From contig JBOGJG010000430.1 in NCBI GenBank assembly GCA_050747825.1, positions 1 through 56,400 on the forward strand: a stretch of DNA of 56,400 nucleotides, given 5' to 3'. Shown piece after piece: positions 1-8,727 of this stretch (its first letter is position 1; each line of letters opens with the position of its first letter). The notes beneath the pieces were generated by a model. It searched no databases and was not told where the DNA came from. It saw only the letters and a program-made list of their open reading frames with translations. The position numbers and the translations under genes are program-made. The stretch comes from JBOGJG01 sp050747825. GTDB taxonomy: Bacteria > Acidobacteriota > UBA6911 > RPQK01 > JBOGJG01.

Positions 1-239
1 TGCTGCTCATTCAGGCGTCGCTTTCGCCCCGGCCGCGTTTGCTCCTTCAAACCTTCCAGCCCCTGGCTGTTGACGGCGTGGATGTAACTTTCGATGGTGC
101 GCGGCGAATGACCAAACAGTGCCGCGACCTCATACGCATTCCAGTCCTTAACCACCAACAGGATGGCATGCAGCTGGTGCAGATAGCGAGTTTCCGCTGT
201 GGCATGGATCTCTTCCTGAATAGGCTAAGGAGGTGTCAT
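1..239 (-). pseudogene. Transposase N-terminal fragment (IS630-like), cut by the window edge
   Basis: Read on the minus strand from the ATG at 239, the frame gives MTPP, then a TAG stop (227-225), then an open frame to the window edge. That frame includes WNAYEVAALFGHSPRTIE, a helix-turn-helix typical of the DNA-binding start of IS630-type transposases, and ends in the basic linker RPGRKRR. Homology clearly continues across the stop, so this looks like a nonsense-mutated or differently started transposase. The rest lies outside the window, so the exact family is uncertain. Confidence 0.55.
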
Positions 240-273
240 TTTTATGAGTAATTATTTATGACGTTACATATAG

Positions 274-474
274 TTCTCGGTGAGATATTCGGCGAAAGCC
301 TATCGTGAAGTGAATCACTACCTGGGCTGTCGTCTGATTCAACATGCAAAGCGCCGTAGTCAACGCTGTTATCAAAAGCCAAAGAACATCACATATTACG
401 AGCCCTTCAGGCGACTCGGCCTCAAGTGTTTGAAGACGGGAAAACGGGTGAAACCTACGTGGGCCTTGAGGTGA
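274..474 (+). pseudogene. Group II intron maturase, C-terminal remnant
   Basis: An open frame after a TAG at 271-273 encodes about 66 residues containing AYREVNHYLGCRLIQH and RRSQRCYQKPKNITYYE, ending in RRLGLKCL and a basic tail. This resembles the C-terminal maturase/X-domain end of bacterial group II intron reverse transcriptases, from memory of the family. The reverse transcriptase domains are absent. A recognisable intron domain V starts 13 bases after its TGA, exactly where a LtrA-type reading frame should end, which is the best support for the call. Confidence 0.55.
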
Positions 475-486
475 CCAGCAGCAGGA

Positions 487-556
487 AAGCGCAGTGCGGG
501 AAATCTGCACGCTGCGTTTGAGGAGGGGAGAGGGTCTAACCCTCTCCTACTCTACT
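487..556 (+). ncRNA. Group II intron ribozyme domains V and VI (3' end)
   Basis: Positions 487-520 can fold as a 34-base domain V. The AGC triad sits at 488-490, the lower stem 488-494 pairs with 512-518, there is a two-base CG bulge at 510-511, and the upper stem is capped by a GAAA-containing loop at 500-503. Directly after it, GGAGAGGG (527-534) pairs perfectly with CCCTCTCC (540-547) around a five-base loop, as in domain VI, followed by TACTCTACT, a usual intron 3' end. The 5' domains are missing, so this copy cannot splice alone. The neighbouring maturase tail supports the call. Confidence 0.75.
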
Positions 557-569
557 GGCTTATTATATA

Positions 570-2027
570 ATGCACCGCACTATGGGATTCAGTCATAAGC
601 TTAGCCGCCGTACTTTGTTGCGATCGACGCTGTTGTCGCCGATCTTTGTGTCAGGTCCTTTGTTCGGTTTTCGCTCTGCGAGGGGGACGGACATTCGAAT
701 CACGGAAATCACCTTCAGCTATGAGAACTACCTTTACCGCACGCCTTACAAATTCGGCGGCAAGGTATCCGATCGTGCCACTATTCTGAACGTGGACTGC
801 CTGGTGGAAACACTCGACGGCCGCCGGGCCAACGGGTTTGGGTCCATGCCTCTGGGCAATGTCTGGTCCTTTCCGACCACCGTCATGGATTACGACACCA
901 CCCTGGGAGCCATGAAGGTGCTTGCCCAGCGTATTCACAAGATAACCGCCGGCTTCAAGGGGAGCGGACACCCTATTGACATCAATGTGGAGCTGGAGCC
1001 TGAATACCTGAAAGCGGCGGCTGAAGTTTCCGAGGAACTGAAGCTCGCCCATCCCATTCCGAAGCTCTGCACGCAGGTGACCGCCAGCGCCTTTGACGCC
1101 GCCCTTCACGACGGATTCGGCAAGGTCCACGGCCTGAGCTGTTATCTCACGTATGGCTCTGATTTTATGGCCCACGATCTGAGTGATTACCTGGGACCGG
1201 AATTCAAAGGGGAGTACATCGAGCAGTACATCTCGAAATCGCCGAAGCCGGAAGTGGCCGTCTTTCATTCCGTAGGCGCCGGAGATCCCATAACCGACTC
1301 GGACGTTCAGGAACGCCTCGACGATGGCCTGCCGCAGACCTTGCCTGAGTGGATCGGTTACAACGGTCTCACTCATTTCAAGATCAAATTGAATGGATCA
1401 GACCTGGAGCAGGACATCGAGCGTGTTCTCAGGATCGATGCCACGGTTAATGAAACGGTCCCGGCGGGCACGCCCTGCGAGTACCTGGTCGATTTCAATG
1501 AGAACTGTCCCAATGTCCAGTATGTACTGGACTTTTTGCGCCGCGTCCGGGAAGGCAGTCCGGAAGGATTCCAAAGGATTCAGTACATTGAGCAGCCTAC
1601 TTCCCGTGATTTAAAGGCGGACCGTAACAACGTTATGCACGAAGCAGCCAAGCTTCGTCCCGTGATCATTGATGAGTCGCTGACTGATGAGGAGACTCTT
1701 CTGCTGGCGCGGGAGATGGGTTACAACGGTGTGGCGCTGAAAGCCTGCAAGGGCCAGAGTCAGGCCATGCTGATGACGGCCGCCTCGCGCAAGCACCAGA
1801 TGTTTTTGACCGTCCAGGATCTGACCTGCCCGGGCGCCTCCCTGATCCACTCGGCCGGAATCGCGGCCCACGTGCCGGAAGTGAGAGCCATCGAAGCCAA
1901 TTCGCGCCAGTACATGCCGGCCGCCAATGAGTCCTGGACATCCAGGTTTCCGGGCATCTTCGTGATCAAAGACGGACGCCTCAAAACCGCCGCCCTTACC
2001 GGCCCTGGCCTGAGTGCCGTCAGCTAA
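570..2027 (+). CDS. Exported enolase-superfamily (mandelate racemase/muconate lactonizing type) protein
   Basis: The 485-residue product starts with a twin-arginine type signal (LSRRTLLRS near residues 11-19, then a hydrophobic stretch), so it is probably exported folded. The rest follows an enolase-superfamily plan. Lysines in KIKLNG (271-273) could be the acid/base group. Metal-ligand candidates are D308 in DFNEN, E341 in IEQP and D368/E369 in IIDES. A second lysine motif, ALKACKG, is at about 389-395. The substrate cannot be told from sequence. There is no good ribosome binding site before 570; the second ATG at 582 is an alternative start that keeps the signal. The gene begins 14 bases after the intron relic. 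Confidence 0.75.
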   Translation: MHRTMGFSHKLSRRTLLRSTLLSPIFVSGPLFGFRSARGTDIRITEITFSYENYLYRTPYKFGGKVSDRATILNVDCLVETLDGRRANGFGSMPLGNVWSFPTTVMDYDTTLGAMKVLAQRIHKITAGFKGSGHPIDINVELEPEYLKAAAEVSEELKLAHPIPKLCTQVTASAFDAALHDGFGKVHGLSCYLTYGSDFMAHDLSDYLGPEFKGEYIEQYISKSPKPEVAVFHSVGAGDPITDSDVQERLDDGLPQTLPEWIGYNGLTHFKIKLNGSDLEQDIERVLRIDATVNETVPAGTPCEYLVDFNENCPNVQYVLDFLRRVREGSPEGFQRIQYIEQPTSRDLKADRNNVMHEAAKLRPVIIDESLTDEETLLLAREMGYNGVALKACKGQSQAMLMTAASRKHQMFLTVQDLTCPGASLIHSAGIAAHVPEVRAIEANSRQYMPAANESWTSRFPGIFVIKDGRLKTAALTGPGLSAVS

Positions 2028-2139
2028 GTCGAACATTGTGTACGACTATGCTCAGGCCCGGAGACCTGGAGAATGTAGCACGAAAAGAGCATGCTCATAA
2101 AAGAACACTTGAGACATCGAAGCGAGAAGCCGGATTTTG

Positions 2140-2346
2140 CTACAACTGAATGATTCCCAGGTCGAAGGCGCAGACTACGGCTTCCTGGATGCTGCGGGCC
2201 TGGAACTTCTTTTTGAGGAGCTGAACGATGTCCTGGAATTCCGGATAAGTGATAGCGCATCGTTCCAGGACGCGTTCGGTCGGATAGCCTTGGGCGAGAT
2301 GGGTTAGGACCTCGCGCTGCAAAAGAGAGAGGACTTCATCGTTCAT
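2140..2346 (-). CDS. Stand-alone LuxR/GerE-type helix-turn-helix protein
   Basis: The 68-residue product is essentially one LuxR-like DNA-binding domain. QREVLTHLAQGYPTERVLERC matches the first helices, and ITYPEFQDIVQLLKKKFQAR plus QEAVVCAFDLGII matches the recognition and dimerisation helices. No receiver or ligand-binding domain is attached. A purine-rich AGAGACAGG lies just upstream of the ATG. It follows the citrate synthase gene on the same strand by 47 bases, so the two may be co-transcribed. The recognition helix departs from the usual form (TYPEFQDIV rather than SxxTVxxH), so the DNA target is unknown. Confidence 0.6.
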   Translation of the reverse strand: MNDEVLSLLQREVLTHLAQGYPTERVLERCAITYPEFQDIVQLLKKKFQARSIQEAVVCAFDLGIIQL

Positions 2347-2393
2347 GGCCTGTCTCTAAAATATCGCCCGAGACTGAATCTGACCAGTGCCGC

Positions 2394-3701
2394 TTATTTT
2401 GAAAGGCTGGCTGAGTAGGCTGGTTTGACTTCGCGCCGTGCCGGTCCCTCATAGATCTGCCGGGGACGAGCAATCTTTTGCTCCGGGTCCAGCAGCATTT
2501 CCTGCCACTGCGCCAGCCAGCCTGACGTGCGGGCCAGGGCAAAGAGGACCGGGAACATAGAGGAAGGGAATTCCATCGCCTGATAGATTAAACCGGAATA
2601 GAAATCGACGTTCGGGTAGAGCTTGCGCTCGACGAAATAATCGTCCTGCAGGGCGATGCGCTCCATTTCGAGGGCGATATCCAGCAGCGGATTCGAACCG
2701 GTGACCTCGAACACCTGGTCGGCCATGCGCTTGATGATTTTGGCCCGGGGGTCATAATTCTTATAAACCCGGTGGCCGAAGCCCATCAGGCGAAATTCAC
2801 CGGCCTTGGCTCGTTCAACGTAATTCGGGACCTGATCCTTTGCCCCGATCTCCCTGAGCATCCGCAGGACCGCCTCATTGGCTCCTCCGTGCAGCGGCCC
2901 AGCCAGAGCGCCAACCGCTCCCGCGGCTGTGCAGTACGGGTCGGGGCGCGAGCTGCCGGCACTGCGCATGACATTCGTGCTGCAATTTTGTTCGTGATCG
3001 GCATGCAGAATGAACAGGACGTCCAACGCCCGCTCCAAGATCGGATTTGGCTCGTACTTGAGTTCCCCGATCTTGAACATCATATTGAGGAAATTACCGG
3101 TGTAGGAAAGGTCGTTGTCGGGGTGGACAAAATAAAACCCCCTTTTGTGCCGGTAAATCAAGGCGGCGATGGTTGGAACCTTGGCGATCAGGCGTTCGAT
3201 TTGAATTCGGCGGACTCGCTCCTCTTTCAGGTTCTTGGACTCTGGGTAGAAGGCGGAGAGCGCGGCAATGGCGCTCATCAGCATCCCCATGGAATAACCA
3301 TCGTAGGGGAAACTGCTGATGAGCTGCTCCAGCCCTTTATGAACCAGCGTATGATGGCGGATATCGGAGCTCCAGGTCTCGTATTCGTCCTCGCCGGGAA
3401 GCTCGCCGAACAGGATCAGATAGGCCGTCTGAAGATAGTTGCACTCTTCGGCTAACTGCTCAATCGGGTAGCCGCGGTAGCGCAAGATTCCCTCGTCTCC
3501 ATCTATAAAGGTGATTTTACTGCGGCAACTCGCCGTATTTGTGAAACCAGGGTCGTAAGACATCAGGCCAAAGTCGTCCTCGGATGCTCTTATCTGGCGC
3601 AAGTCGATTGCCCGGATCGTGCCATCGGAAACAGAGACCTCGTAATCCGCACCGGTGCGATTATCCGTAATAGAAAGACTATTCTTTGGCATAATTTTCA
3701 T
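2394..3701 (-). CDS. gltA: Citrate synthase
   Basis: Condenses acetyl-CoA and oxaloacetate to citrate, the entry step of the TCA cycle, in the cytoplasm. The protein is about 435 residues, as in type II bacterial enzymes. Catalytic motifs are visible: HADHEQNCSTNVMR and GFGHRVYKNYDPRA (the two histidines) and YPNVDFYSG (the aspartate). The frame is open to 3731 through a TTG, but the first ATG is at 3701, with a second at 3692 (MPKNS). Neither has a clear Shine-Dalgarno, so the start is uncertain. A divergent secreted-protein gene begins 29 bases upstream, so the promoters overlap or are very close. Confidence 0.95.
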   Translation of the reverse strand: MKIMPKNSLSITDNRTGADYEVSVSDGTIRAIDLRQIRASEDDFGLMSYDPGFTNTASCRSKITFIDGDEGILRYRGYPIEQLAEECNYLQTAYLILFGELPGEDEYETWSSDIRHHTLVHKGLEQLISSFPYDGYSMGMLMSAIAALSAFYPESKNLKEERVRRIQIERLIAKVPTIAALIYRHKRGFYFVHPDNDLSYTGNFLNMMFKIGELKYEPNPILERALDVLFILHADHEQNCSTNVMRSAGSSRPDPYCTAAGAVGALAGPLHGGANEAVLRMLREIGAKDQVPNYVERAKAGEFRLMGFGHRVYKNYDPRAKIIKRMADQVFEVTGSNPLLDIALEMERIALQDDYFVERKLYPNVDFYSGLIYQAMEFPSSMFPVLFALARTSGWLAQWQEMLLDPEQKIARPRQIYEGPARREVKPAYSASLSK

Positions 3702-3730
3702 TAGAATAGCCGACAAGGTTTTGAAACTCA

Positions 3731-4267
3731 ATGAGTCCTAGATCTTTTGTTCGGACAAACTGGCTCCTGGCGATCCTTCTGGTGATGACGTGTCATCTCC
3801 AGGCCTCGGAGTGGGTCCAACTATCCAGCCGGGGATTTTGGTTCGGGTTCGACAAGCCGGAAGGGTGGACTATCGACTACCGATCCGCCGCGCAGATCGC
3901 CAACTTCGCGATCCACGAGGAAGGCACTACCTGGAGGCAGGCGAAGGCGGTGATTTTCGCACGGCTGATCCCTAGAAAAGAGGGCGAGACCATCGAGGAG
4001 TTCGTGAGCGGGGATGTCGATAAATTCGAAGAGAACTGCCCGTTTTTCGAGATCGAAGATCTCAGTCTCGACTTGAAAGGATTACAGAAATTTACGGTCA
4101 AGAGCTATGACTGCCCCGGCGGCCGGTACGAAATCGTGGCCGTGACCGGCACCGCCAGGCATTTCATCGTCTTCGTGCTCTCCTCCGCACGTCAGGATAC
4201 TGCTGAAGCGGTATTGGAGCCGTTCAAACAGATACTCACTTCGTTTATGTGGATGGAGACACGCTGA
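3731..4267 (+). CDS. Secreted protein of unknown function
   Basis: The 178-residue protein has an N-terminal signal peptide (hydrophobic LLAILLVMTCHLQA, cleavage probably before SEW). The mature part contains FWFGFDKPEGWTIDY and ends in AVLEPFKQILTSFMWME. That resembles small secreted domains of the PsbP/DUF1795 type, in which a GW-containing strand precedes a compact alpha/beta fold, but the match is weak. Two cysteines at about 100 and 126 could form a disulfide. It is divergent from gltA, and its 3' end overlaps the convergent metF by 23 bases. Confidence 0.6.
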   Translation: MSPRSFVRTNWLLAILLVMTCHLQASEWVQLSSRGFWFGFDKPEGWTIDYRSAAQIANFAIHEEGTTWRQAKAVIFARLIPRKEGETIEEFVSGDVDKFEENCPFFEIEDLSLDLKGLQKFTVKSYDCPGGRYEIVAVTGTARHFIVFVLSSARQDTAEAVLEPFKQILTSFMWMETR

Positions 4268-5141
4268 AGCGTCCGTGCCCGCGCGGAAGAGCGTTCATGA
4301 TCTCCGCGATGTGGAAGTCCTGATTTAAAACGTAGAAGTGAATGCCCTCCACTCCGCTTTCCAACAGATCCCGAGCCTGAGCCGCCGTGTGAGCGACGCC
4401 CACCTTGGCGACTTCGTCGGGACGATCCGCTACTTTCTCCAGCTTCTGCAGCAGATCCGCTGGGATCGTGCAGCCGCAGAGTCCCGTGATCCTTTTAATT
4501 TGCTGCACGCTCAGGATGGGGAGGAGCCCGGGGATGATGGGCACTTCGATGCCCAGCGCTCTGCACCTTTCCAAAAAACGGTAGAAATGACTGTTTTCGT
4601 AAAAGAGCTGAGTAATGACCGCGTCCGCTCCGGCCTCCACCTTGCGCTTTAAATTCTGCAGATCGGTCTCGATATCGGGCGCCTCGACGTGCTTTTCCGG
4701 GTAACCCGCAACGGCGATTCCATAGCCCCCAAACCGGCGTATGTGCCGCACCAGTTGGTCGGCGAACTGGTAGCCGCCCTCGGAAGCCCTGAACTCGCCG
4801 GTCCCCTGGGGAGGATCGCCGCGCAGAGCTACGATGTTTTCAATATTATGCTCGCGGATCTCCTGGAGCCGCTGCTCGATATCCGACTGCTTGGATCCGA
4901 CGCAGGTGAGATGGTGGACTGCCTCCTGTCCATAATCATTCTTGATTTTGGAAACCACTTCCAGCGTACGCTCGCGCGTGCTTCCCAGAGCTCCGTACGT
5001 GACAGTGATAAACGAAGGTTGCAGTGAGATCAGTTTGGGCAGCCTGCCTTCCAGATCGGACAAACCTTTCTCGGTCTTAGGAGGAAACAGCTCGAAAGAG
5101 ATTACAGTCTGGCCGCGGCCATAATAATCCGAAAACTTCAT
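4245..5141 (-). CDS. metF: 5,10-methylenetetrahydrofolate reductase
   Basis: Reduces methylene-THF to methyl-THF with an FAD cofactor, supplying methyl groups to methionine synthesis. The 298-residue length is normal. Family motifs are present in order: SFELFPPKTEKG at the start (catalytic Glu), FITVTYGA, THLTCVG-like HHLTCVGS, NIVALRGDPPQG, DAVITQLFYEN, and IPIIPGLLPI. The start ATG at 5141 faces the divergent trkA gene with 72 bases between them. A TATAGT reading toward metF is a possible -10. The 3' end overlaps the convergent secreted-protein gene. Confidence 0.95.
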   Translation of the reverse strand: MKFSDYYGRGQTVISFELFPPKTEKGLSDLEGRLPKLISLQPSFITVTYGALGSTRERTLEVVSKIKNDYGQEAVHHLTCVGSKQSDIEQRLQEIREHNIENIVALRGDPPQGTGEFRASEGGYQFADQLVRHIRRFGGYGIAVAGYPEKHVEAPDIETDLQNLKRKVEAGADAVITQLFYENSHFYRFLERCRALGIEVPIIPGLLPILSVQQIKRITGLCGCTIPADLLQKLEKVADRPDEVAKVGVAHTAAQARDLLESGVEGIHFYVLNQDFHIAEIMNALPRGHGRFSVSPST

Positions 5142-5213
5142 TTAGATGGACTATACTACCGACATGAAGGGCTTTACGGCAATTCGTTTTTCCGTCTATC
5201 CTGCTGTGCGCTG

Positions 5214-6587
5214 ATGTACGTGCTCATTTTAGGCGGTGGGGAGGTTGGGGCTGCTGTTGCGCGCCGCCTGATCCGCGAAAGGAACGAGGTGGTCATAGTC
5301 GAGGGGAATGCGGAACGCTGCGCCCATTTGGAGGAGACCCTGGACGCCAAACTCGTCCAGGGGAACGCAGGCAGCATTTCAACGCTCGAAGCGGCGGGGC
5401 TGAACAACGCCGACATGCTGATCGCGGTCACCAACAGCGACGAAGCCAACTTGCTGGGTTGTCTCATCGCCCAGGCTCATTCCAAGATCAAAATCAAAGT
5501 GGTCCGCCTCAGGACTCATGATGTGGACCGATGGCGGCGAATCAGCGGCAGCGAGTTTCTGAACATCGATCTGATCATCCACCCTGATCGGGAAACCGCC
5601 ACCCGCATGCTCAACGTCCTCGGAATGCCCGGCGTCTCGAGCATTCTGGAGTTTGCCGGCGGCCGCGTCAAACTCTTTGGCATGAACGTGGAAGACAGTA
5701 GCTGGGTCATCGGTAAGAGCATGGCCGAGCTGGACCGCAGCAGTCCCCCCGAGTCCCTCATGGCCATGATCTTCCGCGGCCACCGGGTGATCATTCCCCG
5801 CGGGGATGATCGGCTGATGTCCGGAGATCATGTGTACATTGTGACGCCGAGCTCCAGGCTGGACGCCGTTTTGGATTTCATGGGGGTTCAGCCTCCTCAG
5901 AAGGTAGAGCGGGTCTTCATTCTGGGTGGAAAGCAACTGGGGATCGAGGTGGCTTTGCAACTGGAGCAGAAGGGGGTGCAGGTCAAGCTGTTTGAAAAAG
6001 ACCTGGCGCGCTGTGAAAAAATCTCGACTCTTGTGGAGAAAACCATCGTTGTCCACGCGGACGGGACCGATCAGCGCATCCTGGCGGAGGAAAACATTGA
6101 AGGCATCGATGCCTACCTGGCGCTGACCGGCGACGACGAGGAAAACATCATCGCTTCGCTCCTCTCCAGGCGGCTCGGAGCGCGCAAGGTGGTGGCGCTG
6201 ATCAACCGGCTGGACTTCCTTCCGCTGGCTCAGTTGCTGGGGATCAATTCCACATTCAGCACGCGCCTGGTCGTCGTCGATCGCATCCTGCAGTTTGTCC
6301 GCAAGGGACACGTCGTTTCAGTCACTACCTTTCGCGAGGAGGAAGCTGAGGCCATTGAATTGCTCGCCACAGAGCGCTCCAAGTATGTCGGAAAGCCCCT
6401 GAAGAACATTCATTTCCCCAAGGGATCACTGGTCGGCGCGATCGCCCGTCCCAACGGTGAGGTCATTGTGCCCCGGGGCGATGCCGTTATCCAGCCGAAC
6501 GACCGGGTCATTTTCTTCTGCCTGGAGAACGTTGTGCCTGAGCTGGAGTCGGCCTTTATCGCAGAGTATCAAAAGGACAGGGCGTGA
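5214..6587 (+). CDS. trkA: Trk potassium uptake regulatory subunit TrkA
   Basis: Peripheral membrane regulator that binds NAD(H) and gates the TrkH channel. The 457 residues contain two tandem RCK units. The first Rossmann motif is LILGGGEVGAAVA at the start, with its TrkA-C domain near 140-225. The second is FILGGKQLGIEVA near 235, followed by LALTGDDEENI and a second TrkA-C domain ending IVPRGDAVIQPNDRVIFF. The stop overlaps the GTG start of trkH by four bases, so the two are translationally coupled. Confidence 0.95.
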   Translation: MYVLILGGGEVGAAVARRLIRERNEVVIVEGNAERCAHLEETLDAKLVQGNAGSISTLEAAGLNNADMLIAVTNSDEANLLGCLIAQAHSKIKIKVVRLRTHDVDRWRRISGSEFLNIDLIIHPDRETATRMLNVLGMPGVSSILEFAGGRVKLFGMNVEDSSWVIGKSMAELDRSSPPESLMAMIFRGHRVIIPRGDDRLMSGDHVYIVTPSSRLDAVLDFMGVQPPQKVERVFILGGKQLGIEVALQLEQKGVQVKLFEKDLARCEKISTLVEKTIVVHADGTDQRILAEENIEGIDAYLALTGDDEENIIASLLSRRLGARKVVALINRLDFLPLAQLLGINSTFSTRLVVVDRILQFVRKGHVVSVTTFREEEAEAIELLATERSKYVGKPLKNIHFPKGSLVGAIARPNGEVIVPRGDAVIQPNDRVIFFCLENVVPELESAFIAEYQKDRA

Positions 6588-8032
6588 TCCACTGGGCAAA
6601 TATCCTGAAGATCTTGGGATATTTCACCCTCGCTCTTTCCGGGACGCTGGGGCTCGTCACGCTCTATGCCTATGCCAATTCCGATTCCGGCTTGATGCCG
6701 CTTCTTCAGGCCACTGCGGTTTCAGCGTGTGCCGGGGTGTTGGGCGTCCTCTTTCGTCAGAAGCCACACGAGCTGTCTCATCGCGAGGGAATCCTGCTGG
6801 TGGCGCTGGCCTGGATGGCTGCCGGCGTTTTCGGCGCTCTTCCCTTCTATTTTTCCGAGTATTTCCTCAGCTTTACCGATTCGGTCTTCGAATCCATTTC
6901 CGGATTCACCACCACGGGAGCTACCGTCTTGTCCGATATCGAGGCGGTTCCTGAGAGTCTCCTCTTCTGGCGTTCCTTCACGCACTGGATCGGCGGGATG
7001 GGGATCATCCTGCTGGGTATCGCCATCCTACCGCTGATCGGGGCCGGTGGAATGGAACTTTATCGGGCCGAGTTCTCGGGCGCCCGCTCCGAAAAGCTGA
7101 AGCCGCGAATTGCCGAAACTTCGCTGGCCCTGTGGAGAATATACGCCTCTCTCAGTGTAAGTCTCTACCTGGCGTTGCGCTGGGCGGGTATGGGGCCGTT
7201 TGATGCGATTACCCATACCTTCTCAACCATGGGCACGGGCGGGTTCTCGACGCGAAATATCAGTATCGAAGCCTTCGCCAGTCCTCTTATCGAATTCACC
7301 ATCGTCTTTTTTATGATCCTGGCGGGAATCAACTTTACCCGCTATTACCGGCTGCTGATCGAACGCCGGCCTGGCTCCTTCCTGAGGGATATGGAGATCC
7401 AGGGTTATCTGGCCATTCTGGCTCTGGCTACTCTGGGAGTTACGCTCGAGAGGAGCCTGAACTCGACGCTGTCCTTTTTCGATTCATTTCGTTTGGCCCT
7501 CTTCCAGGTGGCTTCGATCATGACGACCACCGGATTTTCCTCCGCAGACTACGAGCTCTGGAGTCCCTTCAGCCAGCTTCTTTTGCTGGCGCTGATGTTT
7601 ATAGGGGGATGCACCGGCTCGACCGCCGGAGGCCTGAAAGCGGCCAGGATCGTCCTTTTGTTTCGGGTCGTCAGCCGCGAGTTTCACCGCATGGTGGAGC
7701 GGCGCGGAGTCTTCTCCATTCGCATAGACGGCAGGGCGGTCCGGGAAAACTCGATTCAAAGCCTGCTCAATCTGGTCTATCTGGCTTTCCTGGTGAATTT
7801 CGCCGCCTCACTGGCGCTGACGGCGCTGGGGATCGACATGCTGACCGCCATCTCATCTGTGGCGGCCAGCATGTTCAACGTCGGCCCGGCGCTGGGAGCT
7901 CTGGGCCCCTACGACAACTATGGCCACCTGCCCACGGCCGCCAAATGGATCCTCAGCTTCTGCATGTTGGCCGGACGCCTGGAGTTTTATACGCTGGTCA
8001 TCCTTTTCACGGCTTCCTTCTGGAGAAAGTGA
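6584..8032 (+). CDS. trkH: Trk potassium channel subunit TrkH
   Basis: Integral membrane K+ uptake channel working with TrkA. The 482-residue protein shows four pore repeats with filter glycines: SGFTTTGATV, FSTMGTGGFST, MTTTGFSSADY and a last one near NVGPALGALGPY. Long hydrophobic helices lie between them. GMGIILLGIAILPLIG is typical of the family. Translation starts at a GTG overlapping the trkA stop (GTGA). The gene is convergent with the nucleotidyltransferase cassette 21 bases downstream. Confidence 0.95.
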   Translation: MIHWANILKILGYFTLALSGTLGLVTLYAYANSDSGLMPLLQATAVSACAGVLGVLFRQKPHELSHREGILLVALAWMAAGVFGALPFYFSEYFLSFTDSVFESISGFTTTGATVLSDIEAVPESLLFWRSFTHWIGGMGIILLGIAILPLIGAGGMELYRAEFSGARSEKLKPRIAETSLALWRIYASLSVSLYLALRWAGMGPFDAITHTFSTMGTGGFSTRNISIEAFASPLIEFTIVFFMILAGINFTRYYRLLIERRPGSFLRDMEIQGYLAILALATLGVTLERSLNSTLSFFDSFRLALFQVASIMTTTGFSSADYELWSPFSQLLLLALMFIGGCTGSTAGGLKAARIVLLFRVVSREFHRMVERRGVFSIRIDGRAVRENSIQSLLNLVYLAFLVNFAASLALTALGIDMLTAISSVAASMFNVGPALGALGPYDNYGHLPTAAKWILSFCMLAGRLEFYTLVILFTASFWRK

Positions 8033-8053
8033 ACCAGTGCAAAACCCCATTCA

Positions 8054-8512
8054 CTATTGGAGAGGTGAAATCTTTGGAAACGCACCGCCCAATCGGCCGG
8101 GGTGGAATCGGATGAGTCCGTCACAGAGGGCCGACTTGAGTGTTTGGTCATCGCCTTTATACAAACTTCCGTCCTGAAACAGAACGCACTTTCCGACCTC
8201 GCTTTCGGGGTCTCTGGCCCAGTCCATAAGAAGAGCACGGTCGTTCTTCTTCACCACGGCACGAATGAAGCCTTGGAATTCGTGTTGTAGGTCAACCGTG
8301 TACCCGGCGGACGCAAGCGCTCTTCGATCCATCAGGAAGGATTCGCGAACCGCCTCGGAAGTGTCGTGGAAAATGTCAATGTCGCGGGAAACACGGGTGA
8401 GATCGGTTGCGATGCGAAGCGCTGTGGCGCCGGCCAGGTAAGCCTCGCCTCGTTCAACGCGGATGGAGGAGATGAGACCTAAGATCTCTCGGTGGAATGT
8501 CGGAAGAGCCAT
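8054..8512 (-). CDS. AbiEii-like nucleotidyltransferase domain protein, possibly C-terminally altered
   Basis: The product of about 152 residues contains YLAGATALRIATDLTRVSRDIDIFHD, the nucleotide-binding loop and paired metal-binding Asp of minimal/AbiEii-type nucleotidyltransferases, then LLMDWARD. In relatives that segment is followed by a longer helical part beginning roughly HPFDLATNK. Here the sequence diverges after WARDPE, so the gene may be truncated or frameshifted. I chose the ATG at 8512 because upstream codons overlap the preceding small gene, whose stop lies at 8479. The overlap suggests a two-gene cassette. A type IV toxin-like role is possible but not shown. Confidence 0.5.
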   Translation of the reverse strand: MALPTFHREILGLISSIRVERGEAYLAGATALRIATDLTRVSRDIDIFHDTSEAVRESFLMDRRALASAGYTVDLQHEFQGFIRAVVKKNDRALLMDWARDPESEVGKCVLFQDGSLYKGDDQTLKSALCDGLIRFHPGRLGGAFPKISPLQ

Positions 8513-8727
8513 CGTTCGATCTCGCGGGCCCTGATATACGCGTTCCGATCGCCTCGCCGCATCAGGGCACGCAGCGCGGCTCGCGCTTGTGTGAGGTTGG
8601 TCGGGCGGAAATCCGGTCGAAAGTCCCAAAAGCAGGACGCACGATAGCTTTCGACCATATCTCGCAAATGGGCGTATGCCTCCGCGGAATCCGCTCGCTC
8701 GCTCTCGGACGGCTCCAGCTTTGGCAT
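8479..8727 (-). CDS. Small acidic/basic helical protein upstream of nucleotidyltransferase
   Basis: The 82-residue protein is rich in charged residues and predicted helices (ESERADSAEAYAHLRDMVES, later QARAALRALMRRGDRNA). I do not recognise its family. It overlaps the start of the downstream nucleotidyltransferase gene by 34 bases in another frame, which argues for translational coupling and functional pairing, as in toxin-antitoxin-like modules. There is no Shine-Dalgarno. A TACAAT sits about ten bases before the ATG on the minus strand, so the transcript may be nearly leaderless. Confidence 0.5.
   Translation of the reverse strand: MPKLEPSESERADSAEAYAHLRDMVESYRASCFWDFRPDFRPTNLTQARAALRALMRRGDRNAYIRAREIERWLFRHSTERS

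Noticed and set aside
2772..3455. 227-codon plus-strand frame
   Set aside because: Antisense to citrate synthase, where catalytic motifs are evident.
5379..6311. 310-codon minus-strand frame
   Set aside because: Antisense shadow of trkA, a well-conserved gene; composition is His/Asp-rich as expected of complementary GC-rich coding DNA.
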